This document shows, piece by piece, positions 1 to 8,584 of a stretch of 64,000 nt of DNA. The position numbers were made by a program, and so were the translations under genes. Under the pieces are notes generated by a model that was not told the DNA's origin, did no database searches, and was given only the letters and a program-made list of their open reading frames with translations. The DNA is from Janibacter melonis (lineage in GTDB: Bacteria > Actinomycetota > Actinomycetes > Actinomycetales > Dermatophilaceae): NCBI RefSeq assembly GCF_020567375.1, contig NZ_JAJBZM010000002.1:1039529-1103528 (forward strand), written 5' to 3'. Position 1 is the first letter of the stretch, and each line of letters opens with the position of its first letter.

Positions 1-946
1 GCGCGGTGTCGTCGGCGGATGTCGCGTCGTGGTTGCCGCGGACGAAGACGTAGGGGACCCCGAGCGACTCGATGCCGCGGGTGATCCGGGAGAGCCGCAG
101 CTCCTCGACCCGGCCGAGGTTGACGAGGTCACCGGTGTCGACGACGACGTCGACGTCGCGCTCCTGCACGATCGTGCGCATGAGCGCGTACTGGTTGGAG
201 GCGTGGATGTCGGAGACGAGCAGCACGGTGACCGCCGGGCGGGTGGCGATCTCGGTGGGCGTGTACTCGCTGCCCAGCGCGGCCGACAGGGCGAGGAGGT
301 TGCGCAGGTAGGGCGCGGCCTGGCCGGCCCGCTCCTCGACGTCGGTGAAGAGCGAGGCGTTGTCGGCGGCCAGGCGCAGCAGACCGGTCGTCTCCAGCGC
401 GGCGAAGCGCTCCTCGCGGTAGGTGCTCGCGGCGCCGATGCCGACGGCGGCGCACGTGAGGCCCCACACGAGCGCGGTGCCGACGACGGCCCGGGCCCCA
501 GGTCGGCGGCGCCTCCACAGCGAGCGCACGGCGAGGACGGCGCCGGCGCCGAGCAGGGCGCCGCCGGCCATCCGCAGGCCCACGCCCACCGCGGCCTCCT
601 CGATGACCCGGGCGCGCTCTGCCCCGCCGACGACGAGCTCGGTCGTGCTCACCCGGCCGCCGGCCACGACGTCGGTGACCTCCTCGCGGATCTGCGGCTC
701 GACCTCGATGCCGGGGGCGAGGCCCGTGAAGTCGGCCGAGACGCTCCCCACGACCGTCTCGGCGCTGATCGAGGAGCGCTGCTCCCACGACGGCGACAGC
801 CGGACCTGCGCGGAGTAGTAGTCGGTGCTCACCGTCGTCGGGAGCAGGACCGTCGTGACGACGCCCGTCACGAGCGCGACGAGCGCGGTGACGACGGCGG
901 TGAGGACCACCCCGCCGACGCGGCGCACGGCGAAGGGGGACGGCAT
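1..946 (-). CDS. Membrane-anchored calcineurin-like metallophosphoesterase (3' end outside window)
   Basis: Only the first 315 residues are visible; the gene runs off the left edge of the window. The N-terminus has a hydrophobic segment (about residues 10-34), then an extracytoplasmic-looking stretch and a second hydrophobic region near residues 130-180. The last ~70 residues carry the metal-binding motifs of calcineurin-like phosphoesterases: SDIH, then VDTGD, then RGNHD. This architecture is typical of actinobacterial membrane metallophosphatases whose substrate is unknown. The ATG at 944-946 is supported by TACCAT six bases upstream (leaderless). The C-terminal histidine motifs cannot be seen, so activity is not proven. 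The family is clear; the substrate is not. Confidence 0.85.
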   Translation of the reverse strand, partial: MPSPFAVRRVGGVVLTAVVTALVALVTGVVTTVLLPTTVSTDYYSAQVRLSPSWEQRSSISAETVVGSVSADFTGLAPGIEVEPQIREEVTDVVAGGRVSTTELVVGGAERARVIEEAAVGVGLRMAGGALLGAGAVLAVRSLWRRRRPGARAVVGTALVWGLTCAAVGIGAASTYREERFAALETTGLLRLAADNASLFTDVEERAGQAAPYLRNLLALSAALGSEYTPTEIATRPAVTVLLVSDIHASNQYALMRTIVQERDVDVVVDTGDLVNLGRVEELRLSRITRGIESLGVPYVFVRGNHDATSADDTA

Positions 947-952
947 GGCTCG

Positions 953-958
953 ATGGTA
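953..958 (-). promoter_or_regulatory. -10 hexamer of leaderless promoter for the metallophosphoesterase
   Basis: TACCAT reads leftward and ends six bases before the ATG at 946. It lies back to back with the rightward hexamer at 986-991, so the ~50-bp gap holds divergent promoters. No convincing Shine-Dalgarno sequence precedes the ATG. Confidence 0.45.
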
Positions 959-985
959 CGAAGGACGCCCCGGGTTACCCGCGGG

Positions 986-991
986 TAGGAT
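986..991 (+). promoter_or_regulatory. -10 hexamer of leaderless promoter for the FAD-binding dehydrogenase
   Basis: TAGGAT lies six bases before the ATG at 998, leaving no room for a ribosome binding site. This matches the leaderless arrangement seen before many first genes in this window. Confidence 0.5.
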
Positions 992-997
992 CTGGCC

Positions 998-2659
998 ATG
1001 GATGCAGACGTCGTCGTCGTCGGACATGGCCTCGCCGGTCTCGTCGCCACCGCAGAGCTCGCCGACGCCGGTCGCCGGGTGCTCGTCGTCGACCAGGAGC
1101 CCCGCTCGGGCATCGGCGGCCAGGCCCACTGGTCCTTCGGCGGGCTCTTCTTCGTCGACAGCCCCGAGCAGCGCCGGATGGGCATCTCCGACAGCCACGA
1201 GCTCGCGCTCGCCGACTGGATGGGCTCGGCCGGCTTCGACCGGCCCGAGGACCACTGGCCCCGGGAGTGGGCGCAGGCCTACGTCGACTTCGCCGCGGGG
1301 GAGAAGAGGTCGTGGCTGCACCAGCAGGGCATGCGCTTCTTCCCGCTCGTCGGCTGGGCCGAGCGCGGTGACGGCACCGCGGACGGGCACGGCAACTCCG
1401 TGCCTCGCTTCCACATCACCTGGGGCACCGGACCCGGGGTCGTCGCCCCCTTCGCCGAACGGGTGGCCGCGGCCGAGCAGGCCGGTCTCGTCACCTTCGC
1501 CCACCGTCACCGCGTCGACGAGCTGCTCGTCGACGGGGGAGCGGTCACCGGGGTCCGGGGGGTCGTCCTCGCACCCGACGACCACCCCCGTGGCGAGAGC
1601 ACGAACCGCGACCCCGTCGGCGACTTCGAGCTGCGCGCTCCCGCCGTCGTCGTCGCGAGCGGCGGCATCGGCGCGAACCACGACCTCGTGCGCGCGGCCT
1701 GGCCGCAGCGCCTCGGCGAGCCGCCGCGGCGGATGGTCACCGGGGTCCCGGCGCACGTCGACGGGCGGATGATCGCCATCACCGAGCAGGCCGGCGCGCG
1801 GGTCATCAACCGCGACCGGATGTGGCACTACGTCGAAGGGGTGCGCAACTGGGACCCGATCTGGCCTGGCCACGGCATCCGGATCCTGCCGGGGCCGAGC
1901 TCGATCTGGCTCGACGCGACCGGCCGCCGGCTGCCCGCGCCTCTCTTCCCCGGCTACGACACCCTCGGCACGCTCGCCCACCTGCGCCGCACCGGGCACG
2001 ACCACTCGTGGTTCGTCACCAACCGCACGATCGCCGGCAAGGAGTTCGCCCTGTCGGGCTCCGAGCAGAACGCCGACCTCACCGGCCGATCGGTGCGCGC
2101 GGTCGCCCGCCGACCGGTGACCCCGGTGCCGCCGTCGGTCCAGGCCTTCCTCGACAAGGGCGTCGACTGGGTCCAGGCCGACTCGCTCGACGAGCTCGTC
2201 GCGCGGATGGGCGAGCTGCGCGAGGAGGGCGAGCCCGAGCTCGACGTCGAGACCGTGCGCCACGAGGTGCTCGCCCGGGACGCGCAGGTCGGCAACTCCT
2301 TCAGCAAGGACGCGCAGCTCGCGGCGATGGCGGTCGCCGGGCGCTACCGCGGTGACCGGCTGAGCAAGCGGGCCTACCCGCCCCACCCGATCACCGACCC
2401 CGCCCGCGGCCCGCTCGTCGCCGTGAAGCTCCACATCCTGTCGCGCAAGACGCTCGGGGGCTTCGAGACCGACCTGTCCGCCCGGGTGCTCGGCCACGAC
2501 GGCGAGCCGATCCGCGGCCTGTACGCGGCGGGCGAGGCGGCGGGCTTCGGCGGCGGCGGGGTCCACGGGTATCGCGCGCTCGAGGGCACCTTCCTCGGCG
2601 GGTGCATCTTCTCCGGCCGCACCGCGGGCCGGGCGATCGCCGGCGAGCTCGCCGACTGA
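998..2659 (+). CDS. FAD-binding dehydrogenase (fumarate reductase / 3-ketosteroid dehydrogenase superfamily)
   Basis: 553 residues. The N-terminus VVVVGHGLAGLVATAELADAG is an FAD dinucleotide-binding motif, followed by GIGGQAHWSFGGLFF, typical of the FAD_binding_2 family. The C-terminus has the second flavin-contact region (GLYAAGEAAGFGGGG, then GTFLGGCIFSGRTAG). Length and layout match actinobacterial 'FAD-binding dehydrogenases' related to 3-ketosteroid delta-1-dehydrogenases and fumarate reductases. These oxidise or reduce C-C bonds next to carbonyl groups, but the substrate of this subgroup is unknown. The gene is monocistronic: a divergent gene lies upstream and a strong palindrome follows. 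No steroid catabolism genes flank it, so a steroid role is not supported. Confidence 0.85.
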   Translation: MDADVVVVGHGLAGLVATAELADAGRRVLVVDQEPRSGIGGQAHWSFGGLFFVDSPEQRRMGISDSHELALADWMGSAGFDRPEDHWPREWAQAYVDFAAGEKRSWLHQQGMRFFPLVGWAERGDGTADGHGNSVPRFHITWGTGPGVVAPFAERVAAAEQAGLVTFAHRHRVDELLVDGGAVTGVRGVVLAPDDHPRGESTNRDPVGDFELRAPAVVVASGGIGANHDLVRAAWPQRLGEPPRRMVTGVPAHVDGRMIAITEQAGARVINRDRMWHYVEGVRNWDPIWPGHGIRILPGPSSIWLDATGRRLPAPLFPGYDTLGTLAHLRRTGHDHSWFVTNRTIAGKEFALSGSEQNADLTGRSVRAVARRPVTPVPPSVQAFLDKGVDWVQADSLDELVARMGELREEGEPELDVETVRHEVLARDAQVGNSFSKDAQLAAMAVAGRYRGDRLSKRAYPPHPITDPARGPLVAVKLHILSRKTLGGFETDLSARVLGHDGEPIRGLYAAGEAAGFGGGGVHGYRALEGTFLGGCIFSGRTAGRAIAGELAD

Positions 2660-2668
2660 CGCCGCCCG

Positions 2669-2714
2669 GGTCGAGGTGATGCGGTGCGTCCGGACGCACG
2701 ACATCACCTCGACC
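2669..2714. terminator. Near-perfect 46-bp palindrome after the FAD dehydrogenase
   Basis: Outer arms (13 bp; 2669-2681 and 2702-2714) and inner arms GTGCGTCC/GGACGCAC (2684-2691/2692-2699) pair perfectly, broken only by a 2-nt internal loop. It begins 10 bp after the stop codon of the rightward gene, between convergent genes. A rho-independent-like terminator is the simplest reading, although no T-run follows, as is usual in actinobacteria. Confidence 0.6.
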
Positions 2715-2740
2715 GAGGCTGATCCCCCTTCGCCCCCTGA

Positions 2741-2785
2741 CCGAGGAGGGCGGCTCGGCCCCCTGCGCCGGGCCGCCCTCCTCGG
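2741..2785 (-). terminator. Terminator hairpin of the ABC exporter operon
   Basis: 14-bp perfect arms CCGAGGAGGGCGGC (2741-2754) and GCCGCCCTCCTCGG (2772-2785) lie five bases beyond the stop codon of the leftward permease gene at 2790. With the palindrome at 2669-2714 it separates two convergent units. Confidence 0.6.
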
Positions 2786-2789
2786 CGGT

Positions 2790-5591
2790 CTAGGCCGTGC
2801 GCCGGGTCGCGTCCGGGGCCCGGCGGATGCCGGCCGCGGCGATGGCCCCGGCGAGGAGCGGCACGACGACGAGCACGACGAGCAGCGGCAGCCACGGGAT
2901 GACGACGATCGGCGAGGCCACCACGGAGGTGCCCTCGACCGGGTCGAAGGACGTGCCCGTGAGGGGGACCGTGAGGGCGATGCCGGGCACTGCGCCGACG
3001 ACCACCCCCAGGCAGACCCCGACCACCGCGAGGGCGAAGGTCTGCGCCCCGGCCATCCACCGGCGGGTGCGCCGGTCCGCGCCGACGGCCGCGAGGGTCG
3101 CCTGGTCGCTCTCCTGCTCCGCGAGGCTCAGCGCCGTCGACGTCGTCGTGACGACGAGGAGCACCGCGGTGAAGATGCCGAGCAGGATCGCGATGATGAG
3201 GAAGAGCGGGTTCTGGTAGCCGCTCTCGACCTGCACCCCGCCGGTGTCGCCGACCTCGGTCTGGACGCGGTCCGCGACCTCCTGGCTCACCCCGTCGTCG
3301 CTGTGACCGACGAGCGTCCCGGTGACGAGGGGCCAGCCCGCGTCGTCGGCGACCTCGTCGGGGACGAGCAGGGTGAACCCCAGGCCTCGAGCAGCGTCGT
3401 CGTCGGACTCCGGCAGGTGGACGACCGGGAGGCGGGTGGCGCTCGTGCGGCCGTCCACCTGCGCGGTGCCGGTGTCGCCGTAGCGGACGTCGCCCCGGGT
3501 GACGGTGATCTCGCCGTCGCGCACCGCCCCGGCCGTGCGGTCGCCGCCGAGGAGGACGGCAGCGCCCGACCGGACCTGGCTCGCCTCGTCGCCGTCGAGG
3601 TCGAGGCGGCGCACGATCTCGTCGGCGGGCAGGACGGCCAGACCCGAGGCGTCGGTCAGCGACAGGCTGCCGGAGACGGAGGCGCACCGGCCGCCCTGGG
3701 CGTCCGCCGTCGCGTCAGCCGCCTGCTCGAGGGTGCACCCGGGGGGCAGGAGCTCGAGGACCGGCTGCGCCGCATCGGGGTCGGAGTCCTGCGAGCCGGG
3801 CGTGCGCGCCGTCGCGAAGGTGACGCCGGGGGCGATCTGGCCGGCGCGCGCGATGACGGCTTGCAGCGCGTCGGGCGAGGCGTAGGCGACGAGCTCGCCG
3901 GGCAGCGCGGAGGCGAGGTACTCGCGGCGGGACTGCTCGTCGTCGCTCGCGGTCGCGACGAGGGTCATCGTCAGCACGGCGGTGCCGGCGAGGATCGCGG
4001 CCACCGTCGGGGCGCTGCGGGAGCGGTGCCGGGCGAGGTCACGCGTCGCCATCCGCAGGGGCAGCGGCAGCCGGCCGCCGATCCTGGCGAGCAGGTGCAG
4101 GATGGTCGGGACGACCATGAGCGCGCCGAGCACGAGCGCGAAGGCTGCCGCCGCGATGACGAGGGCAGACAGCTGGCGCAGGGCGCCGCCGATGACGCCG
4201 GTGCCGCCGAGGAGCACGAGCACGAGGCCGAGGACGAGCATCCACCGGCTGGGCGGCGGGGGAGCGTGCTGGCCCTTCATCACCCCGACGACGTCGAGCC
4301 GCGACAGGCGCTGCGCGGGCATGAGCGCCGCGATGACCGACGACAGCACGGCGAGCGCCGCGATGGCGAGGACGGCGAGCACGGGCACCTCGAAGGGCCC
4401 CATCGGCCAGCCGCGGCTCACCGAGATCCACTGCGCCAGGCCCCAGGCGCCCGCGACGCCGAGCCCCGCGCCGATCACCGAGCTGAGCCCGCCGAGGACG
4501 ACGGCCTGGGCGAGCACGCTGCGGCGCAGCTGGCTCGTCGTCGCGCCGTTGCTCGCGGCGAGCGCGAGGGTGCGGCGCTGACGTGCCGCGCCGACGGCGA
4601 AGGCCGGTCCGACGAGGAGGGTGACGACGAGGACGAGCAGGACGCCGCCGATGACGACGATGTCGGTGACCTGGCCGTCCTGGGAGCTCTGCTGCGCGGC
4701 GATCGTCTCGGGCAGCTCGGACGTCGACGGGGGGTCGAGCAGGACGGCGGCGCTGGTCACGGCGAGGCCGTAGCCGCCGAGCCGGCGCACCTCCTGCCAG
4801 CCCATCGGCTCGTCGCGGTCGACGAACCACGACACGGGAGACCCGGAGCTCGCCGGACCGAGGTCGGTCGTCACGGCGTCGTAGATGCCGCCCCACGTCG
4901 TGTAGGCGCGGACCGTGCCGACGACCTGGACGGTGCGGGTGGAGTCACGGCCGTCGACGACCTCGACGCCGCCCGACTGGGGGATGCCGCGGTCAGCCAC
5001 GGTGGGCGAGACGAGGATCTCGTCGGGCGAGGTCGGCCAGCGGCCGGAGAGCAGCTCGACCTTGTCGCCGAGCGCCTCGGGGTCGGTGACGCCGAGGGCG
5101 AAGAGGCGCGGGGTGCGGTCGCCGACGCGCATCGCGAGCTCGCGCTCGGTCCACGAGATGGCGCGCCCGCCGACGAGCTCGCCGATCGCCGCGGCGTCGC
5201 TCTCGACGTCGGTGCCGTCGTCGTACCCGGGGATCGGCGCCGCGGCCTCGTCCCGCGCGCTGAAGCCCTCGGAGTCCGGCGACGGGCCCTGGTCGATCGC
5301 GGACGCCTCTGGGGGCCGGACGAGTGCCGTCGTGCCGCCGACCTTGTACTGCACGTCCTCGGACATGCTGATCTGCTGCGTCGCGCCGAGCGTGAGCGCC
5401 GCGCAGATGAGCGCGGTGGGCAGGCCCACCATGAGCAGGACGACGAGGCTGCGCCCCCGGTAGCGGCCGACGTCGCGGCGGGCCATGCGCAGGGCGACGC
5501 GCCAGGACGAGACGAAGGTCCCCGTGGGGCGCTCGCCGACGCTGCCGCGCTCGGGCAGGGTGTCGCGATCGGGACGGGTCAGCGTGCTCAC
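2790..5591 (-). CDS. ABC transporter permease, FtsX/MacB type
   Basis: 933 residues. An N-terminal membrane segment (about 46-70) is followed by a large extracytoplasmic domain. Two groups of membrane helices then follow, with FtsX signatures such as AARQRRTLALAASNGATTSQL (about residue 330) and EQESDQATLAAVGADRRTRRW near the C-terminus, i.e. duplicated FtsX domains. Such long two-domain permeases work as homodimers with a MacB/LolD-like ATPase in mechanotransmission, lipid or lipoprotein handling, or drug/peptide resistance. The start is GTG at 5589-5591, which overlaps the ATPase stop codon by 4 bp (GTGA), implying translational coupling. The ATPase and the PadR regulator lie directly upstream in the same operon. 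The cargo cannot be told from sequence. Confidence 0.88.
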   Translation of the reverse strand: MSTLTRPDRDTLPERGSVGERPTGTFVSSWRVALRMARRDVGRYRGRSLVVLLMVGLPTALICAALTLGATQQISMSEDVQYKVGGTTALVRPPEASAIDQGPSPDSEGFSARDEAAAPIPGYDDGTDVESDAAAIGELVGGRAISWTERELAMRVGDRTPRLFALGVTDPEALGDKVELLSGRWPTSPDEILVSPTVADRGIPQSGGVEVVDGRDSTRTVQVVGTVRAYTTWGGIYDAVTTDLGPASSGSPVSWFVDRDEPMGWQEVRRLGGYGLAVTSAAVLLDPPSTSELPETIAAQQSSQDGQVTDIVVIGGVLLVLVVTLLVGPAFAVGAARQRRTLALAASNGATTSQLRRSVLAQAVVLGGLSSVIGAGLGVAGAWGLAQWISVSRGWPMGPFEVPVLAVLAIAALAVLSSVIAALMPAQRLSRLDVVGVMKGQHAPPPPSRWMLVLGLVLVLLGGTGVIGGALRQLSALVIAAAAFALVLGALMVVPTILHLLARIGGRLPLPLRMATRDLARHRSRSAPTVAAILAGTAVLTMTLVATASDDEQSRREYLASALPGELVAYASPDALQAVIARAGQIAPGVTFATARTPGSQDSDPDAAQPVLELLPPGCTLEQAADATADAQGGRCASVSGSLSLTDASGLAVLPADEIVRRLDLDGDEASQVRSGAAVLLGGDRTAGAVRDGEITVTRGDVRYGDTGTAQVDGRTSATRLPVVHLPESDDDAARGLGFTLLVPDEVADDAGWPLVTGTLVGHSDDGVSQEVADRVQTEVGDTGGVQVESGYQNPLFLIIAILLGIFTAVLLVVTTTSTALSLAEQESDQATLAAVGADRRTRRWMAGAQTFALAVVGVCLGVVVGAVPGIALTVPLTGTSFDPVEGTSVVASPIVVIPWLPLLVVLVVVPLLAGAIAAAGIRRAPDATRRTA

Positions 5592-6352
5592 GACGCGTCT
5601 CCGGGGAGCAGGTCCTCGACCCGGCCGGGCTCGCCGGTCGTGTCGACGACCCGGCCGTCGCGCAGGAAGACGACGCGGTCGGCCCACGCGGCGTGGCGGG
5701 CCTCGTGCGTGACGAGCAGGCCCGCGACGCCCTTGTCGCACCGGCGACGCAGGATGCGCAGGACCTCCTCGCCGGTCTCGCTGTCGAGGGCACCCGTCGG
5801 CTCGTCGGCGAGGACGAGGCGACGGCCGCCGACGAGGGCGCGGGCGATGGCCACCCGCTGCTGCTGACCGCCCGACATCTGGTCGGGGTAGCGGTCGGTG
5901 AGCTCCTGCAGGTCGAGCATGCCCAGGGCCTCGCGGGCGGCGCGGCGACCGGCGCGCACCCCCACCCCGTCGAGCTCGAGGGGGAGCGCGACGTTCTCGC
6001 CCGCCGTGAGCGAGGGGATGAGGTTGTAGTCCTGGAAGACGAAGCCGACGCGGCGACGCCGCAGCTCGGCGAGCTGGCGCGGCCGCAGCTGGGCGACGTC
6101 GTGGCCCTCGATGATCACCTGGCCGCTCGTCGCCCGGTCGAGGCCGCCGGCGAGGTTGAGCAGGGTCGACTTGCCCGACCCGCTGGGGCCCATGACGGCG
6201 ACGAGCTCGCCGGGCCGGATCGCGAGGTCCACCCCGCGCAGCGCGCTCACCGCGGTGTCGCCCTCGCCGTGCGTGCGGGTCACCCCGCTCAGCTGGAGGA
6301 CCGCCCCCTTCGAGTCGGTGCGGGTGTCCCTGACCTGCGCCGTCGTCGTCAT
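5588..6352 (-). CDS. ABC transporter ATP-binding protein (MacB/LolD-like)
   Basis: 254 residues. Walker A is GPSGSGKST, the Q-loop is FVFQDYNLIPSLTAGENV (typical of MacB/LolD ATPases), the signature motif is MSGGQQQR, Walker B is LVLADEPTGALD and the switch histidine is in LLVTHE. It supplies the ATPase for the FtsX-type permease encoded immediately downstream. The ATG at 6350-6352 overlaps the stop of the PadR gene (ATGA). Translated order is padR, ATPase, permease: a common self-regulated exporter module in actinobacteria. Confidence 0.92.
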   Translation of the reverse strand: MTTTAQVRDTRTDSKGAVLQLSGVTRTHGEGDTAVSALRGVDLAIRPGELVAVMGPSGSGKSTLLNLAGGLDRATSGQVIIEGHDVAQLRPRQLAELRRRRVGFVFQDYNLIPSLTAGENVALPLELDGVGVRAGRRAAREALGMLDLQELTDRYPDQMSGGQQQRVAIARALVGGRRLVLADEPTGALDSETGEEVLRILRRRCDKGVAGLLVTHEARHAAWADRVVFLRDGRVVDTTGEPGRVEDLLPGDAS

Positions 6353-6999
6353 CGCTGCTCCCCTGCTCGTGCCGAGGCCGCCGCGGACGCGGGGGCCGTG
6401 CTGCTCGTGCCGCCGTCGGGCGGCGGCGTGGCCACCGGGCCACGCGGTCGGACCCGCTCGCGGGCGAGGCGCGACTCGACGTGGTCGAGCCAGCGCACCT
6501 CCGACTCCGCGGCGAAGATGAGGTTCTCGACGACGAGGAGCCAGGCGAGGTCGTGCCGGCCACCCCTCGTCGGACCCGACTCGTGCTGGTCGAGCGCGCT
6601 CTGCTTGAGACGGGTGAGGTCGCGCAGGTGGCGCAGGCTCGCCGTGCGCTGGGTCTGGACGAGGGTCGGCACGTCGACGCCGGGCGCGGTCACCGCGAGG
6701 GCGAGCTTGATGACGAGCTCGTCGCGGGGGCTGCTGTCGCGGACGACGGGCGTGCCCCACCAGCGCAGGACGTCGGTGCGACCCTCCTGGGTGAGGCGGT
6801 AGGTGATCCGCCCCTCCTCGTCGGGGGCGTCGGCCTGCTCGACGAGGCCGTCGCGCTCGAGCCGGGCGAGGGTCGTGTAGACCTGCCCGATGTTGAGCGG
6901 CCACGTGCCGCCGGTGCGGGCCTCGAACTCCGCGCGCAGCTGCGCACCGTACATGGGCTGCTCGTCGAGCAGTGCCAGCAGACCGAGCCGGACGGACAT
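6349..6999 (-). CDS. PadR-family transcriptional regulator
   Basis: 216 residues. The N-terminal winged helix fits PadR: LGLLALLDEQPMYGAQLRAEF, then WPLNIGQVYTTLARLERDGLVE, then ITYRLTQEGR. A helical C-terminal dimerisation domain follows. PadR proteins usually repress the exporter operon they head and are released by a small ligand or membrane stress. Here the gene is first in an operon with an FtsX-type exporter, and two copies of an ATAC-centred operator lie just upstream (7024-7069), consistent with autoregulation. The last ~25 residues are an Ala/Ser-rich low-complexity tail. Confidence 0.9.
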   Translation of the reverse strand: MSVRLGLLALLDEQPMYGAQLRAEFEARTGGTWPLNIGQVYTTLARLERDGLVEQADAPDEEGRITYRLTQEGRTDVLRWWGTPVVRDSSPRDELVIKLALAVTAPGVDVPTLVQTQRTASLRHLRDLTRLKQSALDQHESGPTRGGRHDLAWLLVVENLIFAAESEVRWLDHVESRLARERVRPRGPVATPPPDGGTSSTAPASAAASARAGEQR

Positions 7000-7023
7000 G
7001 AGGACCTCGTATCACCGGGGCGA

Positions 7024-7069
7024 ATACTCGGTATGCATCGCCGGTGCGGTGAAGATATACCCGGTATGC
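7024..7069 (-). promoter_or_regulatory. Tandem PadR-type operator upstream of the padR-exporter operon
   Basis: ATACTCGGTATGC (7024-7036) and ATACCCGGTATGC (7057-7069) are direct repeats 33 bp apart, about three helical turns. Each contains an ATAC-N3-GTAT dyad. They sit 25-70 bp before the PadR start in otherwise GC-rich DNA. Binding by this PadR is inferred from position. Confidence 0.5.
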
Positions 7070-7131
7070 GCCCGGCGGCAAGCGGGTCGTCCGGTCGGCG
7101 CGTCCTCGCGTCCGACGGGCCCGGGTACGGC

Positions 7132-7166
7132 TCTCCCCCTCCGCCCGGCGGGGGCGAAGGGGGAGA
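7132..7166 (-). terminator. Terminator hairpin of the quinone oxidoreductase gene
   Basis: Arms 7132-7146 and 7152-7166 (15 bp, one mismatch) lie about 35 bp beyond the leftward stop codon at 7202. The right arm contains the dispersed motif CGAAGGGGG. Confidence 0.5.
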
Positions 7167-7201
7167 TGAGGGGCGCCTGCAGCGGCGCGGCGAGCCGGGG
7201 C

Positions 7202-8182
7202 TCAGGGCACGAGGAGGACCTTGCCGATGTGCTGGCTCTCCTCGAGCTCGCGGTGCGCGTCGGCGGCGCGCTCGAGCGGGTGGGTGCCCTGGATGACCGG
7301 GCGGAAGACGCCGTCCTCGATCAGGGGCCACACGTGCTCGCGGACCGCGGCGACGATGGCCGCCTTCTCCGCGGCGGGCCGGGCGCGCAGCGAGGTCGCG
7401 ATGACCGCGGCCCGCTTCTTCACGAGCGACCGGAGGTCGAGCTCGGCCTTCGCGCCACCCATGAGGCCGATGTTGACGAGACGGCCGTTCGTCGCGAGAG
7501 CGTCGATGTTGCGGGCGAGGTACTTCGCGCCGATGTTGTCGAGGAGGACGTCGGCGCCGTGGCCGTCGGTCTCCTCCTTGAGCCGCTCGACGAAGTCCTC
7601 GTCCTTGTAGCTGATGAGGATGTCGGCACCGAGCTCGCGGCAGGCGTCGAGCTTGGCCTGCGAGCCGGCGGTGACGGCGACGCGGGCGCCGGCGGCCTTC
7701 GCGAGCTGGATCGCCGTCGTCCCGATGCCGGAGGAGCCCCCGTGGATGAGCAGGGTCTCGCCGGGCTGGAGGACGGCGGTCATGAAGACGTTGCTCCACA
7801 CGGTGCAGACGACCTCGGGCAGACCGGCCGCGTCGACGAGCGAGACGCCGGCGGGCACCGGGAGGACCTGGGTCGCCGCGACGGCCACCGCCTCGGCGTA
7901 GCCGCCCCCGTCGAGCAGCGCGCAGACCTCGTCGCCGACGGCGAGGCCCTCGACCCCTTCGCCGATCTCCGCGACGGTGCCGCTCACCTCGAGACCGGGC
8001 AGCGGGGAGGCCCCGGGGGGCGGCGGGTAGGCGCCCTTGCGCTGGAAGAGGTCGGCACGGTTGACCCCGGCCGCGGCCACGTCGATGACGACCTGACCAG
8101 GACCGGCCGCGGGGCGCTCGACCTCCGTGACCTGCAGGACGTCGGGCTCTCCGGGCTCAGTGATCTCGATCGCGCGCATCAT
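7202..8182 (-). CDS. NAD(P)H-quinone oxidoreductase (PIG3-type, MDR superfamily)
   Basis: 326 residues with the medium-chain dehydrogenase fold and no catalytic zinc ligands. Recognisable parts are NRADLFQRKGAYPPPPGASPLPGLEVSG (quinone reductase signature), then GETLLIHGGSSGIGTTAIQLAKA for NADPH binding. The family (p53-inducible gene 3, QorB-like) reduces quinones and small carbonyl compounds with NADPH. Three in-frame starts exist (8191 GTG, 8182 ATG, 8179 ATG). The one at 8182 is preferred because TAGGGT (8190-8195) lies seven bases upstream, as in other leaderless genes here. It is monocistronic, with no functional link to its neighbours. Confidence 0.9.
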   Translation of the reverse strand: MMRAIEITEPGEPDVLQVTEVERPAAGPGQVVIDVAAAGVNRADLFQRKGAYPPPPGASPLPGLEVSGTVAEIGEGVEGLAVGDEVCALLDGGGYAEAVAVAATQVLPVPAGVSLVDAAGLPEVVCTVWSNVFMTAVLQPGETLLIHGGSSGIGTTAIQLAKAAGARVAVTAGSQAKLDACRELGADILISYKDEDFVERLKEETDGHGADVLLDNIGAKYLARNIDALATNGRLVNIGLMGGAKAELDLRSLVKKRAAVIATSLRARPAAEKAAIVAAVREHVWPLIEDGVFRPVIQGTHPLERAADAHRELEESQHIGKVLLVP

Positions 8183-8189
8183 GGGCCCC

Positions 8190-8195
8190 ACCCTA
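8190..8195 (-). promoter_or_regulatory. -10 hexamer of leaderless promoter for the quinone oxidoreductase
   Basis: TAGGGT reads leftward, seven bases before the ATG at 8182. Confidence 0.4.
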
Positions 8196-8220
8196 CGGAC
8201 GGGGCCCGGACGCGGGTCGC

Positions 8221-8499
8221 TCAGGCGCCGCCCTGCTGCATGTCCTTGGGGAGGTGGCCGGCGGAGCGCTGGTAGAGCTGTGCGGCCTTGCGGGTCGCCA
8301 TCGTGCGGGCCAGGCCCATGGCCAGACCGGCGAGGGCGGCGTAGACGAGCGCCTCGCCGACGGGGCTCTCGGGGTTGCGCGGGTCGATGTCGACGTCGCG
8401 GCCGGCCTTCTTCCAGGCGGCGGTGACGACCTTGTTGGCGATCGTGCCCGCGGCGATGGCCAGACCGGTGCCCAGGACCTTCCAGAGTGCGTTGCCCAT
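8221..8499 (-). CDS. DUF4235 small membrane protein
   Basis: 92 residues. It matches the actinobacterial DUF4235 pattern: an N-terminal hydrophobic stretch VLGTGLAIAAGTIANKVVTAAWK, a short polar loop with DPRNPES, and a second hydrophobic helix EALVYAALAGLAMGLARTMATR. The start at 8499 is chosen because GGTGAGGAA lies just upstream; a longer in-frame start at 8529 would swallow this ribosome binding site. DUF4235 proteins are common single-gene actinobacterial membrane proteins of unknown role. Confidence 0.82.
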   Translation of the reverse strand: MGNALWKVLGTGLAIAAGTIANKVVTAAWKKAGRDVDIDPRNPESPVGEALVYAALAGLAMGLARTMATRKAAQLYQRSAGHLPKDMQQGGA

Positions 8500-8584
8500 G
8501 ACTTCCTCACCTCGACGTGCGTTGCTCACGACCGCCCGACCTGGGCAGTCGTGCCTGCCTTCGGCACTCTGCCACAGCCTGGGC

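Noticed and set aside
2676-5867. A 1063-residue reading frame on the + strand opposite the ABC permease
   Set aside because: It is the antisense of a well-recognised FtsX-type permease; its composition (runs of Arg, Asp, Gly, Glu, His) is that of a GC-rich shadow frame and it has no domain.
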